From a virus: a stretch of DNA of 64,000 bases. The first letter of the stretch is position 1, and the number at the start of each line of letters is the position of its first letter. This document shows, in pieces, positions 1-9,646 of the stretch. The stretch is taken from the IMG/VR virus record IMGVR_UViG_3300024346_000047, positions 1-64,000 of that record; one strand, given 5' to 3'. Under the pieces are notes generated by a model that saw only the letters and a list, made by a program, of their open reading frames with translations, was not told the DNA's origin and made no database searches. The translations under genes were made by a program, and so were the position numbers.

Positions 1-1599
1 ATATACAATAGAATTACTTTAAACTATAATGCCAACGGAGGTATACAGTCTAAAACATTAAAAGATGGTAAAGTTATATTTGGTAAGTTAATTAAGTCTT
101 GGCAAAAATTACCAGCTTACTTACGACCTGAAGATTCTGGGGATACAAACCCTAGTCAAATATTAAAGTTTGTAGAGCCTGCTAAAAGAAGCTCAAAAGG
201 AGAAAAGAAAATATATAAGGAAGTATTAAACTCTCAGATTGATTATTTATCAGCAGTAGATAATGCTTATGATGGTACTAAGCTTAAATACTACTACGAT
301 GATGAATATGGTAAAACAACAGAGGTAGATGTTTTAGAAAGATGGAATATCGTTAAAGAGTGCTTGGTTCAAGGTAGAAATATTGTAGGAAAGAGTTTGC
401 ATACAACTACTGCTGAAGAAATGGAAGATAAGGGCGGTCAAGCTGCTAAAAATCTTTGGGATGAATCAGACATACACGAGGCTGTTAAATTAGGAAGAGA
501 TATGACTATATCTGGATTATTAAGATGGTTTAAGCCTGCTACTCATGGGTTAGAAGGTTTTATTGATTCTTATGGCTACAGTGTCATAGAAGATCCTGAA
601 AAACCTGTAATAGGAATAGATGGCGGAGTTATAGAGATGGGTTCTAAAAGCTATATAGCAAAAGAAAGACTAGGAAAATCAGGTTCTACATTAGCAGGGG
701 AAAAACGTAAATATCCTTTAACTATAGATGAGGCTTTTATAGAGGAAGGAAAGGAGTCTCCGTTTGATGTTATAAAACTAAATGAGCAATTGTCTTATTG
801 TGGCACACTTAGTAATAAAACAATAAAAGGAAACTTTGTTTGGTTAGATAAGAAGAATAAACAAGTAGGTTGGCAACCAACCGAAACGGGAAGGTGGTCT
901 GTGTTGTGGATGCCTCCTGTATCAGAAAGAAACAAACTAGTTGCAGATAGAAGAGGTTATAAACCTAGTAATTACCTTAAAGCGGTATCAGGAGTCGATC
1001 CATTTGACCATAAGACTACTACGGATGGTAAAAAATCTAATGCTGCGAGTTATGTGTATAGAAAATATAACGCTTGGGACGCTGAAACAAGTGATTGTTT
1101 TGTTTGTGAATACGTTAATAGACCAGCTACTCCTGATATGTTTTATGATGACATGATTAAGCAGTCTGTATTCTACGGAATAGAGTTATTAGCTGAAAAT
1201 AATAAACCAGGTATTGTTAATTATTTTGAGAACAACGGTTTTAGTCATTATTTAATGGATAGACCACCTTTAACTCACACAGAAAGCAGTAAGCGTCAAA
1301 AAGAAAAAGGTATTCCTATGAGTGGGGAACAACCTAGAACTTTAGCCGTAGAAACTACTGAAACTTATGTGTATAAGAATACAGGATTAAATTATAGTGA
1401 TGGAACTTACGGTAATGTATTCTTTCCTAAGTTGTTAAAATGTTGGATAAAGTTCAATCCTCAGAAGTGGACAGACTATGATGAATTTGTAGGTGCAGCT
1501 CTGTGTTTGTTAGCAAAAGATAGGTATATAAGAACTAAATCAGTTAAATCAGGAAGAGAAGTGTCAAGGTATATAAAGAGCTATAAACGTAAGAGGTAG
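1..1599 (+). CDS. terL: Terminase large subunit, C-terminal part (5' truncated by window)
   Basis: The reading frame is open from base 1, so the real start lies upstream and the Walker ATPase motifs are not seen. The visible part covers the end of the ATPase region and the RNase H-like nuclease domain, with a GVDPFD motif (first catalytic Asp) near nt 985-1000 and a later NNGFSHYLMD stretch. The enzyme translocates DNA into the prohead and cuts the concatemer. It lies directly before the portal gene, the usual order. The run ERWNIVKECLVQGRN and the GGQAAKNLW region resemble crAss-like terminases (recognition by eye). An ATG at 364 exists but is internal. Family assignment is strong, clade assignment moderate. 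Confidence 0.85.
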   Translation: MYNRITLNYNANGGIQSKTLKDGKVIFGKLIKSWQKLPAYLRPEDSGDTNPSQILKFVEPAKRSSKGEKKIYKEVLNSQIDYLSAVDNAYDGTKLKYYYDDEYGKTTEVDVLERWNIVKECLVQGRNIVGKSLHTTTAEEMEDKGGQAAKNLWDESDIHEAVKLGRDMTISGLLRWFKPATHGLEGFIDSYGYSVIEDPEKPVIGIDGGVIEMGSKSYIAKERLGKSGSTLAGEKRKYPLTIDEAFIEEGKESPFDVIKLNEQLSYCGTLSNKTIKGNFVWLDKKNKQVGWQPTETGRWSVLWMPPVSERNKLVADRRGYKPSNYLKAVSGVDPFDHKTTTDGKKSNAASYVYRKYNAWDAETSDCFVCEYVNRPATPDMFYDDMIKQSVFYGIELLAENNKPGIVNYFENNGFSHYLMDRPPLTHTESSKRQKEKGIPMSGEQPRTLAVETTETYVYKNTGLNYSDGTYGNVFFPKLLKCWIKFNPQKWTDYDEFVGAALCLLAKDRYIRTKSVKSGREVSRYIKSYKRKR

Positions 1600-1622
1600 A
1601 ATAATATGTAAAACATTTTGCA

Positions 1623-1630
1623 TATATTTG
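1623..1630 (+). promoter_or_regulatory. Candidate Bacteroidota -7 element upstream of portal
   Basis: The octamer TATATTTG fits the Bacteroidota -7 consensus TAnnTTTG exactly and sits 27 bp before the portal ATG in the only real gap between terminase and portal. No convincing -33 TTG is seen at the right distance, so this is a weak call. Confidence 0.25.
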
Positions 1631-1657
1631 TTTTTGTAAGAAAATTTTTATAAGAGA

Positions 1658-4042
1658 ATGATAGATTCTAAGAAAAGTAATATAAACTTCCCAGATAAAA
1701 CTCTTTCTAAAGAAGAGAAAGGAGAAAAGAAGTACGGATTAAAGTATGCTAAAGCTATGTATGGCACATATTCTTCAGAAGATTTCTCCATATATAATAA
1801 AATTTCAAAGTTTGTAGAGTTAAGAAAATCAGCGGAGGGTCTTCAAAGTATAAATAAGTTTAAAGACTTAATGGATTTAAATGGAGATCAGTCATGGGTT
1901 AATATTGATTGGCAATCTGTATCTTGTATTCCTAAGTTTGTAAATATCATCGTAGGAGAAATGATTAACCAACAATTCAAGGTTAAGGCAGAAGCTATGG
2001 ATGAGTCTTCTATGACTAAGTTTGAGGAAGAAAAGAATAAAATTTACGCTAATATGCTAATGGCTGATTTCTCTCAAAAGATGGAGCAGGAAACAGGTAT
2101 TCCGTTAGTAGATAAAGGTATTCCGATCCCAAAGGATAAAGAGGAGGCAGATATTTTAATAGAAACTACATTAAAACAGGCAGTAGAGATAGCAATGGAG
2201 GTTTCGATTTCTTTTGTTATGAATAGCAATAATTATGATAAAGAAATCAAAGAAAGAGTAATCAGAGATTTAATTGTTATTAAGATTTGTGCTGTAAGAG
2301 AATACTTTGACAATAATAATGATATTAGAATAAGATACGTAGACCCTGCTAATTTAATTGTTCCTTATACTAAAGACCCTTATTTCAGGGATTTAGAGTA
2401 CACAGGAGAAATTAATAAAATGAATTTTAATGACTTTTGTGCTTTAGTCGGAGACGAGATGGACGGTAAAGCTTATTACGATATATCAACAAAAGTAGGT
2501 AAGCAAAAACTATCTCCTAACTCATTACGAGAAGAAAACGGAAGATATTATTACAATTCAAACTCTAGTAGCACCTCTGAAAAAGACTTTTATATTGAAG
2601 TTGTAGACTTTGAATTTAGGTCGTGTAACTATGAGCATACATACGAAAAGAAACATATTAATAAAGGTAATTACTTTTTAAATAAAAAAAGAACAGGTTA
2701 CGAACCTAAGAAATATTCTAAAAAGAAGAAAGAAGTAATTAGAAAAAAAGTAGAAGTATTTTATGAAGGTTTATATGTGGTAGGAACTGACTATGTATTT
2801 AAATATGGTCTTCAAGAAAACATGAGCCGACCTAAGAAGGCAGGTGCTTACTGCTCAGAAGTTAAAAGTAGGTATAACATCGTAGCTCCTGGAATTTACG
2901 ATATGGAGAACAAGTCAATGGTTGAAACTATGACTCCTCATGACGATCAAATGATTTTAGCTTATTTAAAGTTGCAACAAGCGATGATTAAAGCTAGACC
3001 ATCAGGTATTGCGGTAGATGTAAGTTCTCTAGAAGGTGTTTTAAAAGGTAGGGGACAAGATTTCTTAGACCCAATGGAGATTGTAGAGATATTTGACCAA
3101 ACGGGTAATATGCCTTATAGATCTGAAGATTCAGAGTTTGGAGGTCAGATTAATCAAAAGCCAATTCAAGAACTAGCAAACGGATTAAGCGCAAATGCTT
3201 TAAACTTTGTATCTATTTACAATCATAATCTTGAGATGATTAGAAACATCACAGGTATTAATGAGGCAAGAGATGGCTCAACTCCTTCTTCAAAAGCTTT
3301 AGTTGGGGTTCAAAAGATGGCTGTTAATATGAGTCGTAACTCTACAAGATCACTTAATGAAGCTTATTTGTATATATTTAAATCAATGGCTGATAATATT
3401 GCCCTGATGGTTCAAAACAAAGCTATTGCAGACGGTTTAAGAGGTTTTGAGTTGGCGTTAGGTAAAGAGGTTGTGGATGTTATTGAGATAACTAAAGACT
3501 TAAGTTTAGCGGAGTTAGGTATTGAAATAGACATTCTCCCAGATGCAGAAGAATTAGCAGAACTAACTCAATTAATAGAAAGAGCAATTACATCAGGAAG
3601 TATCGAACTAGAAGACGGTATGGAAATTAAAGATGTATCAAAGACTAACATAAAGAAGGCGACACATTTACTCAAAAAAAGACGTAAAGAGAAAGCGGAA
3701 CAAGATATGCAAAAGAGTAGTGCTGCTTCACAAGCAAACGCTCAAGCTCAAATGCAAGCAACTCAAGCAACAGCTCAAGCAGAAGCTCAATTAAAACAAA
3801 TGGAGCATCAGCAAAAAATGGAAGAGTTGCAAATGGAGTATAGCTTAAAAATGGAATTAGAAAAAGTTAAAGCTCAGTATAACGGAATGGCTAAGGTTGA
3901 AACAGGAATGGTTGACAACGAGCATAAGTTACAGCAAATAGATAGAGCTAAGAATAATAATTTAGATGATACGTCTTTAGGTAATGGAGTAAGAGAACCC
4001 TCTGTTTTCTCAGGTGTTGGAGATACTACAAAATTAGATTAA
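1658..4042 (+). CDS. Portal protein (crAss-like type)
   Basis: A 794-residue protein directly after terminase and before scaffold and capsid genes. The N-terminal part (about residues 40-130, including the SWVNIDWQSVSCIPKFVN stretch) resembles portals of crAss-like podoviruses, and the length fits that family. The dodecameric portal ring forms the DNA channel at one capsid vertex and nucleates assembly. Residues about 690-760 are a Gln/Ala-rich coiled coil (AQAQMQATQATAQAE), typical of the portal barrel end. No frameshift is seen. The start ATG follows an A/T-rich leader after a possible -7 element. Confidence 0.8.
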   Translation: MIDSKKSNINFPDKTLSKEEKGEKKYGLKYAKAMYGTYSSEDFSIYNKISKFVELRKSAEGLQSINKFKDLMDLNGDQSWVNIDWQSVSCIPKFVNIIVGEMINQQFKVKAEAMDESSMTKFEEEKNKIYANMLMADFSQKMEQETGIPLVDKGIPIPKDKEEADILIETTLKQAVEIAMEVSISFVMNSNNYDKEIKERVIRDLIVIKICAVREYFDNNNDIRIRYVDPANLIVPYTKDPYFRDLEYTGEINKMNFNDFCALVGDEMDGKAYYDISTKVGKQKLSPNSLREENGRYYYNSNSSSTSEKDFYIEVVDFEFRSCNYEHTYEKKHINKGNYFLNKKRTGYEPKKYSKKKKEVIRKKVEVFYEGLYVVGTDYVFKYGLQENMSRPKKAGAYCSEVKSRYNIVAPGIYDMENKSMVETMTPHDDQMILAYLKLQQAMIKARPSGIAVDVSSLEGVLKGRGQDFLDPMEIVEIFDQTGNMPYRSEDSEFGGQINQKPIQELANGLSANALNFVSIYNHNLEMIRNITGINEARDGSTPSSKALVGVQKMAVNMSRNSTRSLNEAYLYIFKSMADNIALMVQNKAIADGLRGFELALGKEVVDVIEITKDLSLAELGIEIDILPDAEELAELTQLIERAITSGSIELEDGMEIKDVSKTNIKKATHLLKKRRKEKAEQDMQKSSAASQANAQAQMQATQATAQAEAQLKQMEHQQKMEELQMEYSLKMELEKVKAQYNGMAKVETGMVDNEHKLQQIDRAKNNNLDDTSLGNGVREPSVFSGVGDTTKLD

Positions 4043-4083
4043 TTTTTTTTTAATATATTAGTATTAATTAAATTAGAACTAAA

Positions 4084-5187
4084 ATGAAAATAGAGGATTA
4101 TTTAAGATCTCAGGGTCTTGAGCCTGTAAGTAAAGAAGATGCTACAGAAAACCTTGAAGAAGGTACTCAAGAAACTGAAGAGCAATCAGTTGAAACACCA
4201 GAAGGAGTTGAAGCTGAAGTAGAAAAAATAGAAGAAAACACTGAAGATACTGGTAACACAGGGGAATCGGTACAAAGCTTCGAAGATTCGTTTAAAGAGA
4301 AATATGAATCTTTTGAAGCGTTAGAGAGTAAAATACGTTCTTTGGAAGAGTCTAAAAAAGGAGAAAGTTTATCTGACCGTTATGGGGAGGAGAACGTCTC
4401 TCGTTTAGAAAAACTACTTGATGGAGGTTTATCATGGGATAAGGTTTCCGAGATTGCTAAAATTCAGTCATTAGATGTTGATTCGTTAGATGATAGACAA
4501 GCTTTAGTTAAGTCATTAGAACTTAAAGACGGTTTATCAGCAGCAGAGATCAAAGGTCAGTTACTTAAGTATGATAGACTTAAAGATGCTGATATAGATT
4601 TAATGGATGAAGAAGAGCAAGTCGCACATTTCGCATTAGAAGCAGAAATGAAGAGACTAGCTAAATCAGGGAAAGAGTATCTTAATTCACTAAAGGGAGA
4701 TGAAGCTTATAGCTTACCAACTTTAGAGAAGCCAGAAGCTGTAAACCAAGAAGAAGTTTTAAAACAAAGACAACAAGAATTTGAAGAATTAGGACGAATG
4801 TACGAAGCAGGAGTTTCTGAATCGTTGAAAGATTTCAACTCTATCAAAATAAACCTCGGAGAGGGAAATGATTATGAGTTTGAATTAAACGAAGAACAGA
4901 AACAGGTGATTCAAAACAAAATGAATAAGGTTAATAGTTTTCATGAGAATTTCAACGGTGACGGAAAGATTCTTTTTAATGAAATGGCAACTTCATTTGT
5001 AGCACAAGAGTTCTTAGGAGAAATAGTAAAGTCGGCTGTTGAGAATAATACCAACAACGGAAAGGTTGAAGCGATTAAAGATATCAATAACGTTGTTGAT
5101 AAATCGAAGAAGCAAGCGACTAGTACAAGTGGCAAGAATTATATGTCTGAAATAGAAGCAGGATATAGAAAAGCCCAAGGTATTTAA
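4084..5187 (+). CDS. Acidic coiled-coil protein, probable capsid scaffold
   Basis: A 367-residue protein between portal and major capsid protein. Residues about 15-75 are extremely Glu-rich, and the rest is predicted helical and charged with long EEQ/KLE runs. That composition and position are typical of scaffolding proteins, which template the prohead and then leave or are degraded. No protease motif is visible. The short C-terminal basic region (SKKQATSTSGK) could contact the capsid protein. No sequence-level family is recognised, so function rests on position and composition. Confidence 0.55.
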   Translation: MKIEDYLRSQGLEPVSKEDATENLEEGTQETEEQSVETPEGVEAEVEKIEENTEDTGNTGESVQSFEDSFKEKYESFEALESKIRSLEESKKGESLSDRYGEENVSRLEKLLDGGLSWDKVSEIAKIQSLDVDSLDDRQALVKSLELKDGLSAAEIKGQLLKYDRLKDADIDLMDEEEQVAHFALEAEMKRLAKSGKEYLNSLKGDEAYSLPTLEKPEAVNQEEVLKQRQQEFEELGRMYEAGVSESLKDFNSIKINLGEGNDYEFELNEEQKQVIQNKMNKVNSFHENFNGDGKILFNEMATSFVAQEFLGEIVKSAVENNTNNGKVEAIKDINNVVDKSKKQATSTSGKNYMSEIEAGYRKAQGI

Positions 5188-5212
5188 TTTTTAACATTTA
5201 AAATTTTTTACA

Positions 5213-6634
5213 ATGCCAATAGGTTATAACGAAGGAGGATATGTAACTCCAAACACTTACAATTGGGTAACAGGAATGGATTTAGACAAACCTGCAATTG
5301 ATTCAGAATTAACAGAACCTTTCGGAGATCAGACTTTAGACGGTATGATGTCTATGATTGGTGCAGAAAAAGGTGTATCAGCTTTAGAATACAAGCACGC
5401 AGAAGAGAAAAGAATCTATCCAAAGTTGAAAGCAACTAACGGTGGAGCAGGTGGAGCAGGAGAAGCAGTTACTTTTACTTTAGTAGCAGAAGCTACTAAA
5501 ACTATTGCTAACGTATCTCCTTATGATGTAGCAGCAACAGGAAAAGATGTTGTAGTACCAAGAAAAGGTGAAACTTTAATGATTAAGCCAGCAACAGGTT
5601 TAGCGACAGTAGATAACTCTATTTACGCAACTGTTACTGCTGTTAACGCAGGGGCAGGAACTTTTGTGGCTATTCCTTTAGATTCAGGAGATGTAATTCC
5701 TAACATGGCAACAGCTCAAGAGATCATCATCATTGGTAACGCTAATGGAGAAGGATCAGTAGCAGTAGCAGGAAGACAAGTAGAGGTTGAATATAAAACT
5801 AACCAATTACAAACTTTCAGAGGTGGAACAGAAGTTACAGGAGACGCTAGAAATATCGTTACTTGGCAAGAGTTCACAGGAAAGAATGGTGAAAAAGGTC
5901 ATGTTAATTACTTACATGGTGAGGCAGCAGAGTATAAAAACTTTAAGTCTCAAATGGAATTAACTTTCTTACTTGGTAAGCCTTTAACTAATACAGACTT
6001 AGCTAATGATTCTTTTTTCGGGACTGAACACCCAGTATCAATGACTAAAGGTTTAATTCCTTCTATCTTGGATGAGGGTAATATATCCAACTATGCTGCG
6101 TTAACAGGATGGGATAAGCAAGATGCTAAGGCTTTAGTTGAGACTTTGGATAAGCAAAAAGGAGACAAAAAGAACATGATTTGCCCAGGTATCTCTTTAT
6201 CAATGCAAATTGATGATACTCTAGCTGATTACAGAACTTCAGGTTCTATTGTTTATGGAAACTTTACTTTTGACCAAAACGCAAAAGCTAATTTCCAATT
6301 CGATGCTTTTAATTTCGGAGGATACGAGTTTGGTAAGAAAGTTTTTAACACTTTTAATGACTTACAGTCTTTAGGAGCTGATGGATATGGTTTCCCTAAC
6401 GAGGCTATGGTAATTCCAATGGGAATGACTATGGATAAGATCGATAACGTTAAAACTCAGTACCTGAGAACTAGATTCTTAGAAGACCCAAGAACAGGAG
6501 CTAGAGATCGTAGATCATCTATCATTGATAAATTCCAAGTTAACGGAACAGATACTTTCCAAGTTAACTATATTGACAAGAAAGGTTTAGAGACTTTTGC
6601 TTTAAACAAGTTCGCTTACATTAAGCAAGCATAA
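5213..6634 (+). CDS. Major capsid protein
   Basis: A 473-residue protein following the scaffold-like gene and followed at once by a strong terminator, as expected for a highly expressed gene. The N-terminal region (residues about 15-70, TPNTYNWVTG then LEYKHAEEKRIYP) and the overall length resemble crAss-like HK97-fold capsid proteins. Residues 75-190 hold a Gly/Ala/Val-rich inserted-domain-like segment. The C-terminal part contains the RTRFLEDPRTGARDRRSS stretch. The coding sequence uses regular, apparently optimised codons such as repeated GCA and GGA, consistent with high expression. Confidence 0.72.
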   Translation: MPIGYNEGGYVTPNTYNWVTGMDLDKPAIDSELTEPFGDQTLDGMMSMIGAEKGVSALEYKHAEEKRIYPKLKATNGGAGGAGEAVTFTLVAEATKTIANVSPYDVAATGKDVVVPRKGETLMIKPATGLATVDNSIYATVTAVNAGAGTFVAIPLDSGDVIPNMATAQEIIIIGNANGEGSVAVAGRQVEVEYKTNQLQTFRGGTEVTGDARNIVTWQEFTGKNGEKGHVNYLHGEAAEYKNFKSQMELTFLLGKPLTNTDLANDSFFGTEHPVSMTKGLIPSILDEGNISNYAALTGWDKQDAKALVETLDKQKGDKKNMICPGISLSMQIDDTLADYRTSGSIVYGNFTFDQNAKANFQFDAFNFGGYEFGKKVFNTFNDLQSLGADGYGFPNEAMVIPMGMTMDKIDNVKTQYLRTRFLEDPRTGARDRRSSIIDKFQVNGTDTFQVNYIDKKGLETFALNKFAYIKQA

Positions 6635-6641
6635 TACACTA

Positions 6642-6668
6642 GGGAGAGGGTAATACCTCTCCCTTTTT
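6642..6668 (+). terminator. Intrinsic terminator after capsid gene
   Basis: A perfect 8-bp stem GGGAGAGG / CCTCTCCC around a 6-nt loop, followed by five T residues, starting 8 bp after the capsid stop codon. Confidence 0.85.
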
Positions 6669-6690
6669 ATAAATTAAAACTAAAATTAAA

Positions 6691-7782
6691 ATGCCAGAAT
6701 TAAAAAAAGCTCCAGCAGGAATGACTGCTAGAAACACTAGTAATAGGATTTTCAACCTAGTAAAAAGAAACCCTAAAGGTGGTTATCCAGCCACTTCTAA
6801 TATTCCAGCAGAAGATGAAGTATATATGGAATGGACAGATAAAAAATCAGGAGAGAAAAAATCAGGATTAAGACATATTAGATTTTCTATTGGTGAATCA
6901 TCTATATATGTAGATGAACAATCAGAAAAATCTGAAACCCGTAGAGGTAAGATTAAATTCACTGACGGTTTACTTACTGTTAATGAAATGGAGAAAACTA
7001 AAATTGAATTTTTAGAAGTTTGTAATTACAATAAGTCAAACCATGAAAATGGTACAGCTATGGTAGGTAAGTCAGCTTTATTTAGATCAGATGCTAGTAA
7101 GCATGAAGCTAGATTAAGATTAAACAAGAGACATCAAAAACAAAAATTAAATAATATTGTAGCTAACTATTCCATCGAAGAAATCGAAGGTATCTGTTTA
7201 GCCTTACAAGTTCCTATTAACGTTAATGACGAAGAATCAATAATGTTAGCTAAAGATAGATTCGGAAGAATGATCGATTATAACGCTGATAGATTTGAAA
7301 AAGAAGTTAACTCAGAGATGTTAAGAATGAAAACCGTTCTTCATTATGCTTTAAGAGATAATATTATTTCTTTTGATAGAGCAGGAAGTGAGTGGTATTT
7401 TGAAATCGGAGGAAAACGTAGAATCCTTTCAGTTCCAAGAAGTTCAGATAAGTTTGAGTTTTTTGCAGAAATGGTAACTGTTAAGGAAGATATTAGGGAA
7501 GTGTTTAATGATATAAAATCTTTAGTAAAAGACGGTAAGAAGCCTTCAAATAAAAAACTAAACCCTAATACTAAATCATACAAATTAGTAAACGAAGGAA
7601 TGGAGTTAAAAGTAATTAAAAACAACTTAGGAACTTTAGTAGCTAATAACATTGGTCAATTAGGAGAACCTGATTCAGGCATCGAAGGTGCAGTTCATCA
7701 TTTAATGGAAGATAAAGGAACGATGAAAGCAGTAGAAGAATTAATAGCATTAGCTAAAGAGGACGCTAAAAAGAAAAAATAG
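6691..7782 (+). CDS. Uncharacterised head-module protein
   Basis: A 363-residue basic protein between two terminators, directly after the capsid gene. I do not recognise the family. The N-terminus (KAPAGMTARN) precedes a region that reads as beta strands (VYMEWTDKK, LRHIRFSIG), the middle is helical and charged (RLRLNKRHQKQKLNN), and the C-terminus ends in Lys. Having its own terminator suggests independent high expression, as for capsid-decoration or head-completion proteins. A virion role is inferred from context only. Confidence 0.6.
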   Translation: MPELKKAPAGMTARNTSNRIFNLVKRNPKGGYPATSNIPAEDEVYMEWTDKKSGEKKSGLRHIRFSIGESSIYVDEQSEKSETRRGKIKFTDGLLTVNEMEKTKIEFLEVCNYNKSNHENGTAMVGKSALFRSDASKHEARLRLNKRHQKQKLNNIVANYSIEEIEGICLALQVPINVNDEESIMLAKDRFGRMIDYNADRFEKEVNSEMLRMKTVLHYALRDNIISFDRAGSEWYFEIGGKRRILSVPRSSDKFEFFAEMVTVKEDIREVFNDIKSLVKDGKKPSNKKLNPNTKSYKLVNEGMELKVIKNNLGTLVANNIGQLGEPDSGIEGAVHHLMEDKGTMKAVEELIALAKEDAKKKK

Positions 7783-7810
7783 TATTTTATAATATAATTA
7801 CTAACTAAAA

Positions 7811-7841
7811 AGAGAGGTGTAAAAAGCCTCTCTTTTTTTTT
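7811..7841 (+). terminator. Intrinsic terminator
   Basis: Stem AGAGAGG / CCTCTCT with a 9-nt loop followed by a run of at least seven T residues, 28 bp after the preceding stop codon. Confidence 0.85.
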
Positions 7842-7873
7842 GTGTATATTTATAAAATAAATTATAAAAGAAC

Positions 7874-9646
7874 ATGGCAATTATACCAAATGTTAAATTA
7901 AACATCTCATATTCATTAGATTCAAGCACTCCTCAGTTTGTTTTTACAGATGTTACGGACTACGGATCTTACACAGGGGTTATAGGAACTATAAATGTAA
8001 CATCTCCAAGTGGGGTTACATCTTCAGGTAGCATAACTGTAGATACATCGAGGATTAATGGAGGTATATCTATACCTATGCTTTCGGATAGCACTCCTGA
8101 AATAGGAATGTATAGTTTTAATTATTCAGCGGTATCAGGTGGAGATTCAGGGGTTTATTTAAAAACTTTTGATTTTCAATATGTAAAACCTAAAGCAGAT
8201 ATTACAGCGGTAGTAGATTGTTTGTCTCCATACCTTTATACAGAAGATACAACTAATTACTTAGTGGGTAGCGTTACGCCTTCGGATAGGTTTATAATAT
8301 CTTCTGTTGATTCTATAAATAATACATTTAGCGTTTCAGGAGAAAAATCAGCTTTTGTCAGAGCAGGTGACACATTTAGTATTATAAGTTCTTCAGCAAA
8401 TAACGGAGATTATACTGTTCTAGATGTTTCATATACAGAGTTAACTAATGAAACAGTAATAAGTGTATTCAATGTAGCAGATGGAACACTAGGTGGAACA
8501 ACGCTAGTAACTAGAAAAGCTAACATATTCTACCCTCAAGTTTTAGGTTTAGATCCGTTGGTTGGTGATAGTAAGAAATTAGGTACAAGTGTTTTTTATG
8601 ACAAGACCCACGAGTTTAAGTACGTAACTAAAGGTTTTTATGATTACGGAGATGGAGTCTCAGTTGTAGATTACTTTACAGATTCAACAGAATTAGACGT
8701 TCAGTGTGATGTTAGGTTGTGTGAGGTTTTTTGTTGTATTAACTCAGTTTTTAAAGAATACTTAGGCTTAAAATGTAGAAATAAAACATTAGCAGATATA
8801 GCTTTAGAAAAATACGTATTAGCAACATCTCATTTATCAGCTTTAAGACAAGCCTTTGAGTGTGGTCAAAGTGAAGCTGTAGACTCATTAGTTTCTGAAA
8901 TAAAAAAAGTCACTAGTTGTACAGATGATTGTAGTTGTAGTGATACTAAGCCTACTTTGATAACAGGTTTAGGTTCAGGAGGATCTATATCTGTAGTGGC
9001 TTCAGGAGACAATAATATCAACGTAGCTTCTTCTGTAAGTGGGGATACTACTACATATACTTTAACTTTATCTGAATCTATACTAAACGATATAGCTAAT
9101 ATAGGAGACACAAGTGTAGTTGAATCTGAAGATTCTTCTATTATTGTAGAATCTGTAACCTCCGCTGGTGTTACAACATACGACTTAAGTGTAGCTCCTC
9201 CATCAGATCTTGTTGCTCCAAGAGAGTTTATAGCTTTTAATGTAGAGGCAAACTTTCAGGATTCAGTTTTTACAATATCTGATGTCGTAATTCAAAACAA
9301 AAATAATTTAAACGAAACCTCTTTAACAGTAGAAGATGGAAATTCATCATCTGCAAACTGGCATCAGCAAGTTATAACGGTAAAAGATTTTCAATCAACC
9401 GCTAATTCAACTTACAAGGCTTTTGTTAGTAATACTTATACTGAAGGTGAAAACACTGCATGGGTTGGTATTGAGTCGTCTATAAGGTATTGGGGAGTAG
9501 GTTCTTTAGTATACGACAGCTGTATAACTGAAAAAAACGATGGAAGCTTTAGTTTTGTTATTTCAGATCAGATAAGAAGAGAAATTGTTTCAAGAGGTAC
9601 TGCTTCGGAGTCTATTTTAAAATTTAATATTCAAATAATAGAATAA
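7874..9646 (+). CDS. Structural protein, Ser/Thr/Val-rich with Cys-rich centre
   Basis: A 590-residue protein whose first 200 residues read as Ig-like or beta-sandwich repeats (TDVTDYGSYTGVIGTINVTS, then PEIGMYSFNYSAVSGGDSG). Residues about 275-360 are unusual: a helical block with ten or more cysteines (CDVRLCEVFCC and later CTDDCSCSD), which could bind metal or form disulfides in the virion. The C-terminal third is again beta-rich, as in fibres. The stop overlaps the next ATG (TAATG), suggesting translational coupling. Probable head fibre or tail-surface protein; the exact role is not recognised. Confidence 0.5.
   Translation: MAIIPNVKLNISYSLDSSTPQFVFTDVTDYGSYTGVIGTINVTSPSGVTSSGSITVDTSRINGGISIPMLSDSTPEIGMYSFNYSAVSGGDSGVYLKTFDFQYVKPKADITAVVDCLSPYLYTEDTTNYLVGSVTPSDRFIISSVDSINNTFSVSGEKSAFVRAGDTFSIISSSANNGDYTVLDVSYTELTNETVISVFNVADGTLGGTTLVTRKANIFYPQVLGLDPLVGDSKKLGTSVFYDKTHEFKYVTKGFYDYGDGVSVVDYFTDSTELDVQCDVRLCEVFCCINSVFKEYLGLKCRNKTLADIALEKYVLATSHLSALRQAFECGQSEAVDSLVSEIKKVTSCTDDCSCSDTKPTLITGLGSGGSISVVASGDNNINVASSVSGDTTTYTLTLSESILNDIANIGDTSVVESEDSSIIVESVTSAGVTTYDLSVAPPSDLVAPREFIAFNVEANFQDSVFTISDVVIQNKNNLNETSLTVEDGNSSSANWHQQVITVKDFQSTANSTYKAFVSNTYTEGENTAWVGIESSIRYWGVGSLVYDSCITEKNDGSFSFVISDQIRREIVSRGTASESILKFNIQIIE

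Noticed and set aside
364-1599. Terminase gene starting at the ATG at 364
   Set aside because: The same frame is open and protein-like back to base 1, with conserved terminase text upstream, so the gene is truncated by the window and 364 is internal.
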